Of a DNA stretch of 64,000 nt, positions 13,362 to 26,476 are shown piece after piece. The position numbers and the translations under genes are program-made. This DNA comes from Temnothorax longispinosus (lineage: Eukaryota; Arthropoda; Insecta; Hymenoptera; Formicidae). The stretch's first letter is position 1, and every line of letters begins with the position of its first letter. Below the pieces are notes generated by a model. The model made no database searches, was not told where the DNA came from, and worked only from the letters and a program-made list of their open reading frames with translations. The stretch spans positions 9,610,001-9,674,000 of the forward strand of contig NC_092360.1 in assembly GCF_030848805.1 (NCBI RefSeq), written 5' to 3'.

Positions 13362-15500
13362 TTATATATTATATACCTGATTCGTCAATCAAACGTTAAA
13401 CTTTTAACATCGTTAATTCTTTTATAAAAACAAATTTAAGAAATCTATGTAATCTCTCTCAGCCTCAATCGCAACCTTCTTGCCAGGCATCCAATCAGGC
13501 TTTAGCTCCGGAAATGAAGAATTCTAACGAATTCTGAGGTACTAACGCCGTCTCGAGCTTGCCGTCTTGTGAATAATTCGCATTCGACATCACGAGAGAG
13601 CGAAAGAGCAGAGGAGAAAAGAAAAAGTCCTGGTGTATCTGATCCGGATCGGAAATATGCGATGTGATATGGACGAAATACGGCACCCGGGAGGAGGCCG
13701 TTCGCGTCTGTCCGTTGTCGCGACGTAAGGGAGAAAGAAGAAACCCAACCGCGCGCCATCAGCTCCGAGAAAAACTGGTTCTGGTAGAACCTGCCTCGGA
13801 CACACGAGATCCCACGGGTGTGTTCGAGAGAAGATCGCGACAGACGACTCAAAACCGCGAAAAGGAGAGACCGAATTCGGCTATCCGGCGTAATCGCAGT
13901 AACATACCGCGAGAATAAATAATTTTCCTCAATTCTGAAGATTGTTCGATCCAGGTGAATTTGTCCTCACTCATTAGAATCTATCTTTTTTCTGTGGAAA
14001 TTGCATTCGTTATATTTATGTTGTAAAATAGCATCGATTGTTTCAATTCTAAGGCACATAAATATATAGTGCCCGAGATCAATTTATTCCTGAAATCTTT
14101 TTTTTGTAAAATAAAGAGATACAGCTTAAATATTCCTTTATAAATTTTAATAAATGTATTAGTTTAATAACACACAGTCACTTAAAATATTTCAAAGTTT
14201 TTTCTTTCTTGCAAAGTGTCTTTTCCTCCTCTTTCTTATTCTTTAATAAAAATTATGAAAATCGAACATTCGTTACACCCTTCACTATTTTTAATATCTA
14301 GATTAAAACTTAGTCTTGAAGAATACCTTAAACTCCGAGGACAATGTTAAGCATGTCGCGGCGAAACTCGTAAGTATCAGAATTGCAAAGTATCGTAATT
14401 TATGCCGAGACTGCGGCGTAAATTATTCGGATCCTCGCTTATCTTTCATTTACTTCGAAAAAAAAAGTTCTTTCGTCGAAGTTTTCGTTTTTCAACTCGG
14501 CAAGAGGCACTTCTCTGCTTTGCGTTACAATTGATGAGAAACGTTGTCGCGGACGCGCAAGTCGAGTGCTCGCGATTGCCGCGTAATACGCGTGTATTTT
14601 TGTCTCGATCGATCCTCTTCGACCACTTCGTTCGACGTCGGAAATGTGAAATGCTTGTCCGACATTCGATGTTAAATTGCCGCCCACTGCCGCCCCCGCC
14701 ATGAAAAATTTCATTTTGATGATAAAGGTTACTGCCTTTTGCCCACGTGTACAGTCGGGCACGTTACAACGCATCCAGCGGACTTGCATTCGCATAAGGC
14801 ATCTCGTGACTCAGTGATTGACTTTGCAAACTTGAAATAATTAAATTGTACAAGACATTAAATTAAAGAAAACTAACTCGAATTGAAAACAAATTAACAT
14901 AAAGCGTCTTCCATTCTAAGAGTAATTATCTAGGAAAAGATGTGACTGTGTAGATGACGAGGAAATTTATAACGTCGAGTGTACGCGACCACTCGGCGTG
15001 GGCGCTCGCAAAAACAACACGTCCGCAGCTCGCCGCAAAATTGCCATCAATTTATTAATTCGCGAGCGCAACATGCTTTAACTACGCGTGCGTGCTGCGG
15101 GATTTCCGAACGGGGTCCTCCCCGTTAAATTAATATCCTGAGGTATCCCGGTAAAACTTTTGCACGCTCTGCCCCATGAACTTTAATGTGTACGTATGTA
15201 TAAATAGGTATTTAATCGCTCGGCGATAGCCCAGCTGCGCGGGTAAAGGCTAAAGTTCTATTTGCATTTTGTTGCTTGTTCGATCGCTCACCGTGACGCC
15301 GAGAATTTGGATTATTACGCTGTGCGCCACGTCATAACTTTGCGCGCGTTTCGCGAATTCTGTATCGATAAGCACAGATTCGGTGTAACTTATGTAAATT
15401 GAAACAGAAACTTGCTGGAGAGTGTTGATATATTTAAATATAAGGACTGAAATTGAATATTAAACTGTTGCAATATATATATACATATATAGTGGTCTCT
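13362..15500. other. Noncoding spacer or intron
   Basis: Frames of 84-118 codons on both strands around 13.5-13.9 and 14.4-14.8 kb overlap one another and show no motif; nothing else seen. Confidence 0.55.
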
Positions 15501-15502
15501 CG

Positions 15503-15701
15503 CGAAATTTCCTTTGGGAAAAGGGCGAATTAAAATTAGTCAGGGTATTTATCATTAAAATTAATCGAATGCCAGACAGCAGTAGCAAATAATGGCCTAG
15601 TTCGAAGTTTTCCCCGAGGAGAACCGAGTTCAGATTGGTCACGATATTTATTATTAAAACTAACGTTGAGAATTCTAGGCTGTTCCATATAATATTTCTT
15701 A
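15503..15701. repeat. Degenerate tandem repeat, period about 100 bp
   Basis: The segments near 15503 and 15602 share the order CGAA-TTTCC, GA-TTAAAATTAGTCA or GTTCAGATTGGTCA, TATTTATNATTAAAA, with roughly two-thirds identity by eye. On the minus strand the two units encode similar LTNFNS/VTNLNS peptides, which may be coincidence or an old coding relic. Confidence 0.4.
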
Positions 15702-16080
15702 GATTTCATGTTGAAATATTAAAGCAAGAGTGCACACCGACTGTCAGAATGCACCGCGAAGGCAAGAGATATCTACTGACAACGTGAAGGGAATATATGG
15801 TATATCAGAAAAAGAGAAAACGACACGATACGAATCGTAATATTGATTGGCGGGTGTTAAATTAAAAATTGACATCGGATCGAACGGGGATATTCTCGAT
15901 AGGATAGATATGAAAGAAATGGAGCAGTATGTAAAAAGGAAAGCCTCGATATACTTGTATAATGTACGTTACTGCGCATATAATATTTTCTATAGATTTT
16001 CTTGTGGCTCTTCTACTCCACTTTTACTTAAGTTTTATGATACAGGAGTATTATATGACATAAGTTTAAAATTACGATAC

Positions 16081-16265
16081 GACTCTATAAAGAAAAATCT
16101 TATAATTTATGATGTAGTAAAAAATTATGCACTTTTTAATACAAGTGAATAAACTAACATTAAGTAGCTAAGATTCTATAAAGAAAAATCTAGCTCATAG
16201 TTTATGATCCCGTAGTAAAAAAATTATGCGCTTTTTAATACAAGCGGAGAAACTAACGTGAAGTA
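16081..16265. repeat. Tandem duplication of about 91-94 bp
   Basis: Two adjacent units start GACTCTATAAAGAAAAATCT and GATTCTATAAAGAAAAATCT and end at AACTAACNTNAAGTA. They differ by small indels, such as CTAGCTCATAG for TTATAA. The first unit carries the end of a 101-codon AT-rich frame that lacks an ATG start and is not recognised. Confidence 0.6.
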
Positions 16266-16269
16266 TCGT

Positions 16270-17417
16270 GTTCCCAAGAAATTCGCGTATTAAGACTTCG
16301 TTAAGCTAAACTAAATATTATAAATGGATATTCTTATCCGCGCGACTAATTGCAAGGAGTTCATTACAGGAGTCATTTGTATTCTTAATCAAAAGTGAGT
16401 CGTACATGGATGTTCTTACTTGTCGGTTTTAGCCCGCGCCATGTTCTCCAAACTGCGAACCAACTGCAGGTTGTTGAGCTTTGTCAGAGAGGATTCTCTC
16501 GGCAAATAGGCGGAACAGTGCCAGCTGTGTCTCCAAAAGATACTTCCGCTCACCCTTTCACGGTTCTTCGACGACGGCACTGCACCTTTCTCACTCATCT
16601 CACTGTCCACGACGAGGCCCGTCTCGCGCACCGTGTTTACACGTTCCTTTACTCCATCGACCTCGTGGAACATGTGTGGAGAGCGCAAATTTTACATCTT
16701 GCGCGAGTACATCTTGCACAATATTTTACTCTGCGGCTTCACTCTGGTTTCGTTTGAGAAATTTTAAAATAAGATCCTGTTTGTTTCGGGATATTGCGCT
16801 CGATTAAAATAATTAGCTGAACATTGTCAGTCTGTTAATAAAATGTTAATAAATATCTCTGTTAATAAAAATCTCTTAATCTGTTAATAAAATAATTTAC
16901 TCAAAGGGCGGACCATTCGAGCGATTTCGAGTGTATGTAATTTGAATTTCGCGAAATTATTAATATTGAAATAACATGATTTTGAAGACTGGACAGAAAG
17001 CCAGATAGTAATGAGTCGCCGAACGAATAAATTTCCGTGAAATGTATGAAATTTCTGGGGTTGGCGAAATTCCCGCAATTTCGCAATGGATGAAACGATC
17101 CGCGAACGAGCAAGGCTGGCGTTGATCGATCGGAGACACTCCGGCGATAATTGAAGAGAGTTAAATTAAGAGAGTTTGATTCGAAGAAAGACTCGACAGC
17201 CAAATAATCCGTGGAATTCCCAACCGCCGTCCGATGGCGATTATTACTTCGCTTAAATGAATCTTAATGGAGCTATTACCCGAACGTACGTCCATTTTCC
17301 CGATATTCTCCGCACGTTAGCCGTATAAACGTAGGAAAATAATCTCACAAAGTTTTGCACAACGTGTAGGTGGATGCATATTTGAAGAATGACAAACAAG
17401 TAGTCGGGCAGAGTGAA
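16270..17417. other. Noncoding, with an unusually open 16.4-16.8 kb part
   Basis: Between 16,395 and 16,807 three frames are open at the same time (two plus, one minus). The minus frame ends LQLVRSLENMARAKTDK with a stop. It could be an old coding relic, but no homology is recognised. Confidence 0.4.
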
Positions 17418-17660
17418 TAAGGGCTCCCGCACAATGAAAAATATAAGGAACAAAGAACAAATATTAGCGATTAGGACTAAGGAATCAGGAATAAAGCTGG
17501 TGTAGCATTGATACACGGCTTTCGATAGATTAAAATCTATTGCCCGTGTTATTCCCGGTTTCTGTTGCCTGTTTTTCATTATGCACCCAGTTTTATTTCT
17601 GATTTCTTAGTCCTAATCGCTAATATCTGTTCCTTATATTTCATTGTGCGGGGGCCTTAA
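17418..17660. mobile_element. About 243-bp fold-back MITE, likely TTAA type
   Basis: The left arm begins TAAGGGCTCCCGCACAATG and the right arm ends CATTGTGCGGGGGCCTTAA. The arms (about 75 bp) share ATTAGCGATTAGGACTAAG in inverted form with a few differences and are separated by about 90 bp. The intact right end CCTTAA suggests a TTAA boundary whose left copy has mutated. The 108-codon antisense frame across it is not a gene. Confidence 0.65.
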
Positions 17661-19182
17661 CGCCATATTGACCGGAAAACATTTCCGTCCGAATTGAGTG
17701 AACGATTTTTCGAAGAATTTTTGCGCTTGCGGCAATACGGAGGTCAGATTGCCGAGGTAATCGCTGTGAGGTAAGAGCGCCCTACCTAAATTACTAAAGT
17801 CACACAGGGAGAGATCGGTGAGGCGACCTACCTCGGAGGTAGACTTCCTGGCCGTGTCTCGCTTAATTAACCCAATAATTCATCCCGCACGATAAACGAG
17901 GAGCGTGGCGCGGCGCGGCGCGTCTCGAGAACCCAGATTCCGCGGTGTCTTTGTGATTTATCTCGCGTTGAATCCGACTCGCACGAGCCTCCCCCTTCTC
18001 ACCCTCCCTTTGCGAGGGGGAGAGGAAGGATCTCCGGGCTCCCACGTGAGCGGAAGAAACCGGCAGAGATCCGCGGATTGACGAAGGTGAACAGGTTTCC
18101 GGCGAGAATACCCCGTTGTGTTTCCCCGGGGGGTTGATTAATCGCGGTAGTTTTATAATTTTATTGGCACGGTTACGTGCGAGTTATCCGTTGCACCGCG
18201 AGAGTGACTTCCGGCCTGGTGGGACCGCATTTATTTCATATTTCAACGGTTTGGTTACGCTACAAAAATAAAATTATTCATGCGTTATTATTTTATTGAA
18301 TTGTGTTCGATCGTTAAACGAATACTGCGTTGAAAAATACGATTGTTATTTTTTATACGACATACTGTTGAATTTTTTATTCCGTAACGCATATCGGAAC
18401 AATGCATATCTCGTGATTATTTATTATTGCTTGAAAACGAATTATTTTCCCATCCGAGCAATATACGTATCTCTCAGAAAGTAGAGCGGACGATTTAGAT
18501 AAATGAATAGTCGAATGTCGATCCTTTATAAAATCACAAGATAATCGGTGAGAAATCGAGGTCGTGGAATCTCTGTCTTGAAACTTTATAGAAAGATGAT
18601 CGAGCTCGGCCGAGTGGAAGAATCGGCATTTCCTTCGATTCGAACTAGTTTTCCGCGAGAATCCCAAGAGTCGTGTTGCGTCACCGATCGACCTGCTCCA
18701 CTCAATGGATCACGGAGTAATTTCGAGTATTCAAGGTCGACGTGTGCGCGCGTGCGCGCGCACATACATCAGACTGGAGGAAAGACAATCATTCTTTTTC
18801 CTTAAACCCTCATCATTTATCGGTCGCGGCGCGCCGGGGTGAGTTAAGTGAGTATAGCGATGGCGAGAGAGACCGTCGGGAAAATTCTTTTCATCACAGA
18901 AATAACGGAACACGAGGATGTCATTAACAGAACGCGATAGCAGCTCGGAAATAAATTTGGATTTACTTCCTCTCTCGATGCTTTTTCTCGCGTCTCTCCT
19001 TTTTGTTCTTCTTTCACGCCGGAGCTACACGGTCTGCAATCGTCGCTTCGAAATCCGGTGACCCCACAGTGCAATTAACGAGAATGGGCGCGATGTAATT
19101 TCGAGCGTGGGTTCTCGACAACGGCCGGAAATGTCAGTGGATGAGAAAAATTGGCGCGCGCACGCGCTAAGCGACGAACGGG

Positions 19183-19185
<3 letters not shown>
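17661..19185. other. Noncoding spacer or intron
   Basis: Moderately CpG-rich; nothing recognised beyond composition-driven short frames. Confidence 0.55.

Positions 19186-19220
<35 letters not shown>
19186..19220 (+). repeat. (CT)n microsatellite
   Basis: An uninterrupted CT dinucleotide run of about 34 bases in CpG-rich sequence; it creates the Leu-Ser and Arg-Glu repeats of several spurious frames. Confidence 0.95.
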
Positions 19221-19224
<4 letters not shown>

Positions 19225-19499
19225 CTTTACCGTGCTCCGAATTATTTTTACATCGCGCGATGCAATCCGCGAGTCGCTGCGAATGTTTCGTGAGCTTCGC
19301 AGCCCGATATTTATGTCGCAACACGGCGCAATAATTGAATCAACCCCTTCTTTCGTACACCAAAATATGTTATTCCGTGCGTCACGGCCGCGCATTTAAA
19401 ATATAAAAAAAAAACCACCTACATGCATAAAAATATATCAGGAGGAGTTACAGAGTTCTCTCACAGAGGTGCAAGCTCGGCTTCGCTTCTTAAAATCGT

Positions 19500-20110
19500 G
19501 GCGTTCTCGCGGCGTTTCCGCGATAAAATAGCGAAGAGCCATTCATCGCTTTAAATCGCGAGTGACGGACCGGCTGTGCGTCTGTGCATGCGTGCACAGA
19601 TCCGCCACTGATCGATCCGCGACCGTCGCCGATATCGGATTCCGGCGCGGCGCTCGCGCAAGCGGAAACGGGACGCGAGCGGCGCCAACGGTAAACGAAG
19701 ATACGCGGGAGCCGAGCGATTTCGCGGTTCCGGCAACCACCGACGACGTGGACGGGGACGACGGCGACGGCGACGACGTGCTATCAGCTCGGCGGCACGC
19801 GGCGTACTGCTTCGTCGATTGCAGCGCCCTGGCAAGCCGGCGACGCGCCGCGCGTCCCCGCGATGCGCCGCGCGTTGCACCTTCGGAATGATCGCGAGCC
19901 GGTTCGCCGACCGCCCGCTGCTGCCTGCCTCTGCCTCTACCTCTGCCGCGTGCCTCCCTTTCCTGCTCGAAGGGGAGAACAGGGAGAAAAGAAAGGCGGT
20001 ATACGCGCGCGAGGCAGACAATTCGCGCTCGCGGATTCAGCTCTCATCCGCGTCTTTTTGTCGCGCGGATCGAGATCGAATTTGCGATCGTATATAACGA
20101 TCCGAATCGC
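19500..20110. other. CpG-dense block, no supported gene
   Basis: GC-rich with very frequent CpG and GCGC. Open frames up to 156 codons exist on both strands at once and give Arg/Ala-rich peptides without motif or splice structure, as expected from composition alone. It may be a promoter or first-exon region of an unrecognised gene. Confidence 0.5.
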
Positions 20111-23100
20111 GCGCTTAATCCGAGAACGGGTACCTGGGGCTGTTTAAACGCACAGTATCGAAAAAATAAAGCTCACGTCACGGTAATTTTAATGTACATC
20201 TTTCATTTTTTAAATAGTTTTTTTTTAGTTCTTTATTACTTTTTTCGGAAAACCTTGAGTAAATCTATATACACATATTGTCCTCAAACACTGATAAATT
20301 ATAGAACAATCCATAATATGCAACATGTAATTAATAACGATGACTTTAATTGGGTAAAATAAAAAAAGCTCCAGATGACCGTTTATGCAAAAAAAAAGAA
20401 AGAAAGAAGAAAAAAGACGCCTGTTCTCGGGTTAAAGGGAACCTCGCGGAATTCTGATGACCTTGCGGCGCTAACGAGGTCCCACTAATTTTCAGCGTGC
20501 ATGATAAAAGCGACGGCAGGGTGGACAGATCACAACAATGTGATCCTTCTGTGAGGCAACAACCATTGATTAGTCACGTGGGACGCTCGATAATGATCCG
20601 ATATAGGTTTATGAATCATGTACGCGCAAGATCGACGCGAGAGCATCGCGCTGGCGTTCTTTTATCGAACTCTCGAAGCCGTACGCTCGAACTACTCGAA
20701 GAAATTCTCTCCTGATTTTTATTGATTTGAAAATCGGCGTGGAGAACGGCTTGACGATTGGAAAATCGAGAAAGTAGTACATCAGGATTGATCTGAATGA
20801 TCGATGAGAAAGATTCGTTTCTCTACGCACGATTCCCGCAGTGCGAACGATCCGATAATCGAATTTCGGATGGAAATTTCGCGACAGACACGCGCGATGG
20901 GATTATAGAGACATGAAAATTCGATTTGTTATTTCTCACGTGTCTCAGCCGTCGTCACTTCGCGTCACCGTAAAGAAGTCGATTGTTAGAGAGCGACGAA
21001 GGTTTCGAATTATCTTAAGAAATAGTGAAATTGTATTAGTGTAATTTTCACCTGTAGATCAATTAAAACTTACGCGACATCGATTGATCATTAAATAATG
21101 TACCGATTCTTAAACATTAGATTGAGGCGAAGATCTATCATGTCTGTCGTGTCAAATAAAGTTGAAAATTGAATTTCAGCAAAATTGTCCCTTCAGTATA
21201 CACTTTTTTTTTTTAAATTTTTCTAGTTTGTTTTTTAAAGACGTTAGTTTTCTATAATTTTATTCAATACCGAATCTAATAATTGCATAATAGCGTTCTT
21301 GCCATCTTTTTGAGAAATTTTTTACATTAATCTAATAATTATATTTAGTTATTCGTTGAATTTTATAGAAAGCGATTAAATTGATTAAAGTACAGATGAT
21401 ATAAATGTAAGATATATATATAAGTGTAAAATGATATCATCCCGAGCAAGATATTAAAAACGATAAATGCATACAAATGAGAATGTATCGGAAAAAATGA
21501 ATCTCGAATCCCCGCTTTGTGAAAAGATTCCGTTCAACGGGCTCGCAATTAGATCGGACATATATTGCAGCGCGATGAGTGCAGATAGGAATATCTGACG
21601 AACAAAGGCGCATAACGATCGTTTTATCATTAATATCGATCGGCTTAGTATACGTGCTACCAAATGCATTTCACGTTCCCAGCGTTTCTCAACTTGATGA
21701 TAATTTAATTATGAAATATTGTGATAAGAAGAATTATTGAAATCATCTCGATCGAGATTCTAAATTTATGATCGTTTTCTCTCCAGTTTAATTACAAACA
21801 TTAGACTTCGTCTAATTCAAACTTAGTTAAATATAAATCAGGTGATTAAATGACCTCGCAAATCAAACTGCAAAATCTCTTTTTCAAGATTAATTAAATA
21901 ATCGTTAAAACTTATAATATCTATCATTATATTATATATAGATAAATACATTTCTACTTATTAAAATATCTGAAGACTCAGAGGTCTAACGATAAAGATG
22001 TAATTTCCAACGAGCCAATTGTTGTTTTATGTAATCTTCTGCCATTTCCTTATTTAACATCCGGAAGAAAGTAAATTCTAAAATGACGTATCACGTCCAT
22101 TTACTTCGGGCGGCGAACTTTCAACAAGAATTCTACTGTTCCGTTGTTGCGTTCAGTTTGACGGCGGCAGATTGCGTTTGATGCGATAACTTTCTCGCTT
22201 AATATCGACGATGGCGCAAAGCTCTCGGCTCCGTTACTGCGATGCAGTTTAATTGCATTTTCCGTGAAGACGCTCGGAGGCGCGCACGCACGTCTTACCG
22301 AGACCACATTGCCGCGGGGAGGATCTTTCTGTCCGAGCTGACGAGTATTTCCCCGCGTGATCGCTTTCCAAAAGAGATCAGCCACCCTTCTTCTCAGCAG
22401 CGAGAGCGCTCGAGGGGGATGTACGAGCGAATGGGTGAACGCTAAATCGCGTTTTCGGTATCTTTCACGCTCGATTTCGCGGAGTCGCGTCGCATAAAAA
22501 CCCTCTTCGCACATCCGTGCGAATTCAGTAATCGCGAGGAAGCGAGTTTCCCCTTTCTGATTCTCAAAAGGATTCCGTTTCAGCGAAGTTACGTTGTACG
22601 AAAGGTTGATACTCGGAAGCCAAGAAAAGCGAGCACTTTAACGGAAATATATATCTGAGACAAATCCATCAGAGGGAGCTCTCGCCTCTGTATTTCAATT
22701 TGCATCTCGCAAAGTGAATGCTTCGCGTGTATTCCCTTTACGTTTTGTAGTCCGGAAATAATTTGCGCGATTTCTCGACGTCATACACAGGCTGTGTGTG
22801 GGATGACGGCCGATGAATGAGAGATTGAAGGCCGAATCCGGAGGGTACAAACCCGCGCTTTGGGGAAAGTGTAGCGATTGAATACGAGAGAATATCACTT
22901 GGCGGCTGGCATCGAAACAAGCGGAAGTACATAGTGCATATACGTTAACGAACGTACGAATCTTTAATTTAAAACCGGATATCACACGCTGCGATCCCAT
23001 TCGCTCGCCGCGATACATATACGCGTACGTTCCGCTATTATTTGTCTCGGTCGTTCGTACCCTCGTTAAACAGCCTGTGTGACTATGTCGAACGATGTAC

Positions 23101-24490
23101 TAAACACGGGCCGGTCGGGCCGTGTTTAACGATTCAGGAAATTCGGATAAAAGGGAGTGCGGGTGTGTGGGGAGGGTGGGAAACGCTCGCCTCGCCCCTT
23201 TCGATTCGACTCGATCGCGTTCCATGTGACTGGGCGGAACGCTGGGAACGAGCTTGTTTCTGTTGAGCCGTTGTCCCAACTAATTGATGCCCGCTGCAAA
23301 ATCCACCGTAAAGTACACGAACATTAGTGCAAACACGAGAGCGCAAAACGCTCGACCGCTGCATAATCTTCGTCGAGCGTTGCGTCCATCACTTTAATTC
23401 TAATAACGTGTGGCCGGCAGCCGGCACGAAATCATAGAAGGGTTCTTCGCAGTGTAAAGCGCAAAGTAAATCCGCATCCGGATCATGCATTTTTTAATTC
23501 TTTACTTTGTAATATACGTTGTAAATAATATGAAAAACCATATATAAATATTCGGGGACGAAAATCCGAGATAATTCGAATATTATCCTCAATTTACATA
23601 GATTTTGTCCCTTCCAGAAGTCTAATTTGGAAATTAATTAAGAATTTATTTTGCCTAATATTTCTTACTATTTGTTAAAATGTTGAAGCATCAGTTTTCA
23701 AATTACAATAATTTGTCATGATATTGAAATAAATTCTTTATTTTTAGTTCTCTAACGTTCGCAATTATTAAACAGAATATGTGTGGTCATATAATAACAC
23801 TGAACAATATTGCAATAATTGAGCGTGTCTGAGATTAGAGAGAAAAATATTATAGAGAGTGTAAAGGGTTAAATGTCAAAATCTTTTTCATTTGGCATAC
23901 GTCTTTGACAGTCTCAGTCTACGAAGTCGAGAATGATAAGCCAATGGGTTAACACGTTCAACAAGAAGTGTAATTGTACTTGCGCCGCGCATACTTTATG
24001 AGTTCGCTCGAATGTCGCTGAGAATTCCTAGTATTCATTCGGCTCATTATAAGTTGGGTCAACGTAGGTATTTTACGGGACGTGTTTGTGAAATGAGCAA
24101 ACTAAATTTAAGATCAGCTGTTGTAACGAGTATTTCACACACTTAAAATTCGTGCAGTAAGCTTTCAGTCAGAAAAAAGTCGCCAGAAAACAAATTATTT
24201 CTAATACTAATCTTTCATTGAATTTGGTATATTTAATCCTTTGCAATTTTCAATTTATACGTATATATTATATATTATACATATAAATTATATGTATAAT
24301 TTCAATTATGTATACTTTATATATAAAATTGATATTAAACCCAAAAAATTCTCAATTTTAATTTTCACAGTTTCTACACAAAGCACGATGCAAATAAAGG
24401 TAATATTGTAAATAGTATCTTGCTTAAAAGGAAGAAGAGTATGTCTCAATACTTGAAACATCTCACTGTTGAGAAAAAGATATTATTGCG
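20110..24490. other. Noncoding spacer or intron
   Basis: AT-rich with CpG-rich patches at 22.1-22.6 and 22.7-23.4 kb. Only the palindrome at 23.1 kb stands out. Confidence 0.55.
23101..23128. repeat. GC-rich palindrome
   Basis: TAAACACGGGCCGG-TCGGGCCGTGTTTA is nearly self-complementary over 28 bp, with one displaced G per arm. It may be a protein-binding palindrome or chance. Confidence 0.5.
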
Positions 24491-25500
24491 GTAAATCGGA
24501 GGTATATACAACGCGATGCAGCGGAGAATACCGGCGAACAACGGAACTCGAACGGGGCGCTTTTTTTCGGATGTCACTCAAAGGTTGCAAAAAAAAAGGG
24601 GCACGCTTCTGCGGGTGGAACGCCGGGGCAAATGGACGGTGTCTACGGTGAAGTTTCTCGGCGTAGCCCGGCAACGCTCTCGGCGAGCACGATGCGCGCG
24701 AGCCGATGAATAATTGAGCAACGGGATACGCGAGGAGCGGAGGTGAACGGGCGCGCGCGCCGAGAGCAAGCAGTTAAAAACTGCCGTTCCTGCTACGCCC
24801 GTCGTGCATTCCGCCGTATGGTGACCGCCGCGAGTGGCGGGTTTAATTGCGACGCATAAGTCGCCCTATTTTTGTATGCGGTCACAGATACGCGCGTTAC
24901 TTTGAGCGACGGGCTTCCATCCTTCAGCGAACGGCCGAACAACGGCCACACCGCCGTCGCCGCGCCGTCTTTTCCGCGCGCGCATTTAGAACGTCAAATC
25001 GAACTATTACGCTCGCGGTTATAATTTATCAGACAAGTAATTGCGGAAATAACAGCTATCCGCAGACGCGCGCGCGTTCACGATTTCATTTTATTTCGTT
25101 TGGAAATTGCGCGACGGCGGAAGGAATTTGCGGAGAGCATTGATGATTTCCATCTGGAGGCTGGCGACCCGCCCTTCTCTCTACCGAACTCTCCATCAGC
25201 GCGGCAACGGCGACGGTGTAGCGTTTACGAAATGCAGTAATTACGCAGGGTCGCAATTAGTTCGACCACCGCGCCGGCTGGCTGGAACATCCGAGAGTTC
25301 ATTTTGCTCGATTGTTCGTCAAGGAGAAAGAAACGCCTGCACCGTTGCTTGATCCTAATTGCGCGCGCGGCAGCGGTGCACCGACGGCGATAATGGCGTT
25401 TCGTCCGCATTTTCGCACTTTCGAAATTCATCCCGCGTCATCGCGGACGACTCGCTGCGAAACGAAAGAGTTTAACGAATCGAAATTTCGCACGTGAATT
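24490..25500. other. CpG-dense block, no supported gene
   Basis: GC-rich, CpG-rich sequence with mutually overlapping short frames on both strands and no recognisable peptide. Flanked sharply by AT-rich DNA. Promoter-like composition, not proof. Confidence 0.45.
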
Positions 25501-25738
25501 TCGTGATGAATTGCGATCGCCGCGGTAAAACATTTGTCGCATCATGGTTATGCATCATTATGAAAGTCCTACGTTCTTGAAACAATTTGTCGTATATCTA
25601 TTTAATAAGCCATAAATCGCTAAAAAATTCGAAATATATTTCTGTAATTTTTATATAATATGTAATACGGAAAAAATTGTAAACAGAGTTATTTCCGTAA
25701 AAAAAAGTGCAAAAGATTCTGTATTAATATGTATTTTA

Positions 25739-25841
25739 TTAAAGAGAGACAATGGTTCGTATTCTCAGCTCACTTTTATTATAAATGCGCGCATTTATCG
25801 ATAAAAGTTAGCTGAGAATACGAACCATTGTCTCTCTTTAA
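25739..25841. mobile_element. 103-bp TTAA-ended hairpin MITE
   Basis: Two perfect 32-bp inverted arms (25739-25770 and 25810-25841) begin TTAAAGAGAGACAATGG. The complementarity continues inward with one or two mismatches (CACTTTTAT / ATAAAAGTT), leaving only a short loop around GCGCGC. TTAA at both ends is consistent with a piggyBac-type target duplication. Perfect arms suggest a recent insertion or conserved structure. Confidence 0.7.
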
Positions 25842-26476
25842 CGGGCCAATGTGTAATAATATAAAATTAAATAAAAAATGTTAAAATTTGAAGAATATCT
25901 TGTACTTTATTTTATATTAAAACTGTTTTTCTTACAAAATAATGTAAAGAATTGTGCTAACTAGAAATAAAATACATATAATATAAAATTTAATTCAATA
26001 TAATTCTGTGTAATAATTGCAAGTGAATGATAAATCTTTCACTTACAATTAGTATCATTTGTAAAAGATAATCAATATCATGTTTTAATATAAAGTAAAG
26101 TACAATAGAATCGTTATATTTTGCATTTAAACTATTCGTACATGTAATTTAATAAATATAAAAGATAAAAGAATTTAATTTTATATTATACATGATTTGT
26201 AGTTCTAGTTAAAAATATAAATTATATAGGTAAGGGAAAAACAAAAGTAATGCTTGTGTTTTAGTATAAATTGAAAATTGCGGTAGTTAAATAATTGAAG
26301 ACAGAGAGACACGACCTGGCTGTAAGACACATACAAATTATATATCTCAATATTTATATTCTAGCAAAGAACCACCCGTCTTTCTGCGACCTCTCTCAAA
26401 TAGTCCTTCCGAACATTTCTCTTATTGTTAGCGTATCACGTTTGTTAGTAATAACACATTCTGTTATAAAGACATA

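Noticed and set aside
16395..16807. Three simultaneous open frames of 90-120 codons
   Set aside because: No homology recognised and mutually exclusive; kept only as a possible old relic in the regional note.
19551..20021. 156-codon minus-strand frame and overlapping 109-, 94- and 92-codon plus frames
   Set aside because: All lie in the same CpG-rich block and are Arg/Ala-rich in every phase on both strands; no motif, no start or splice context.
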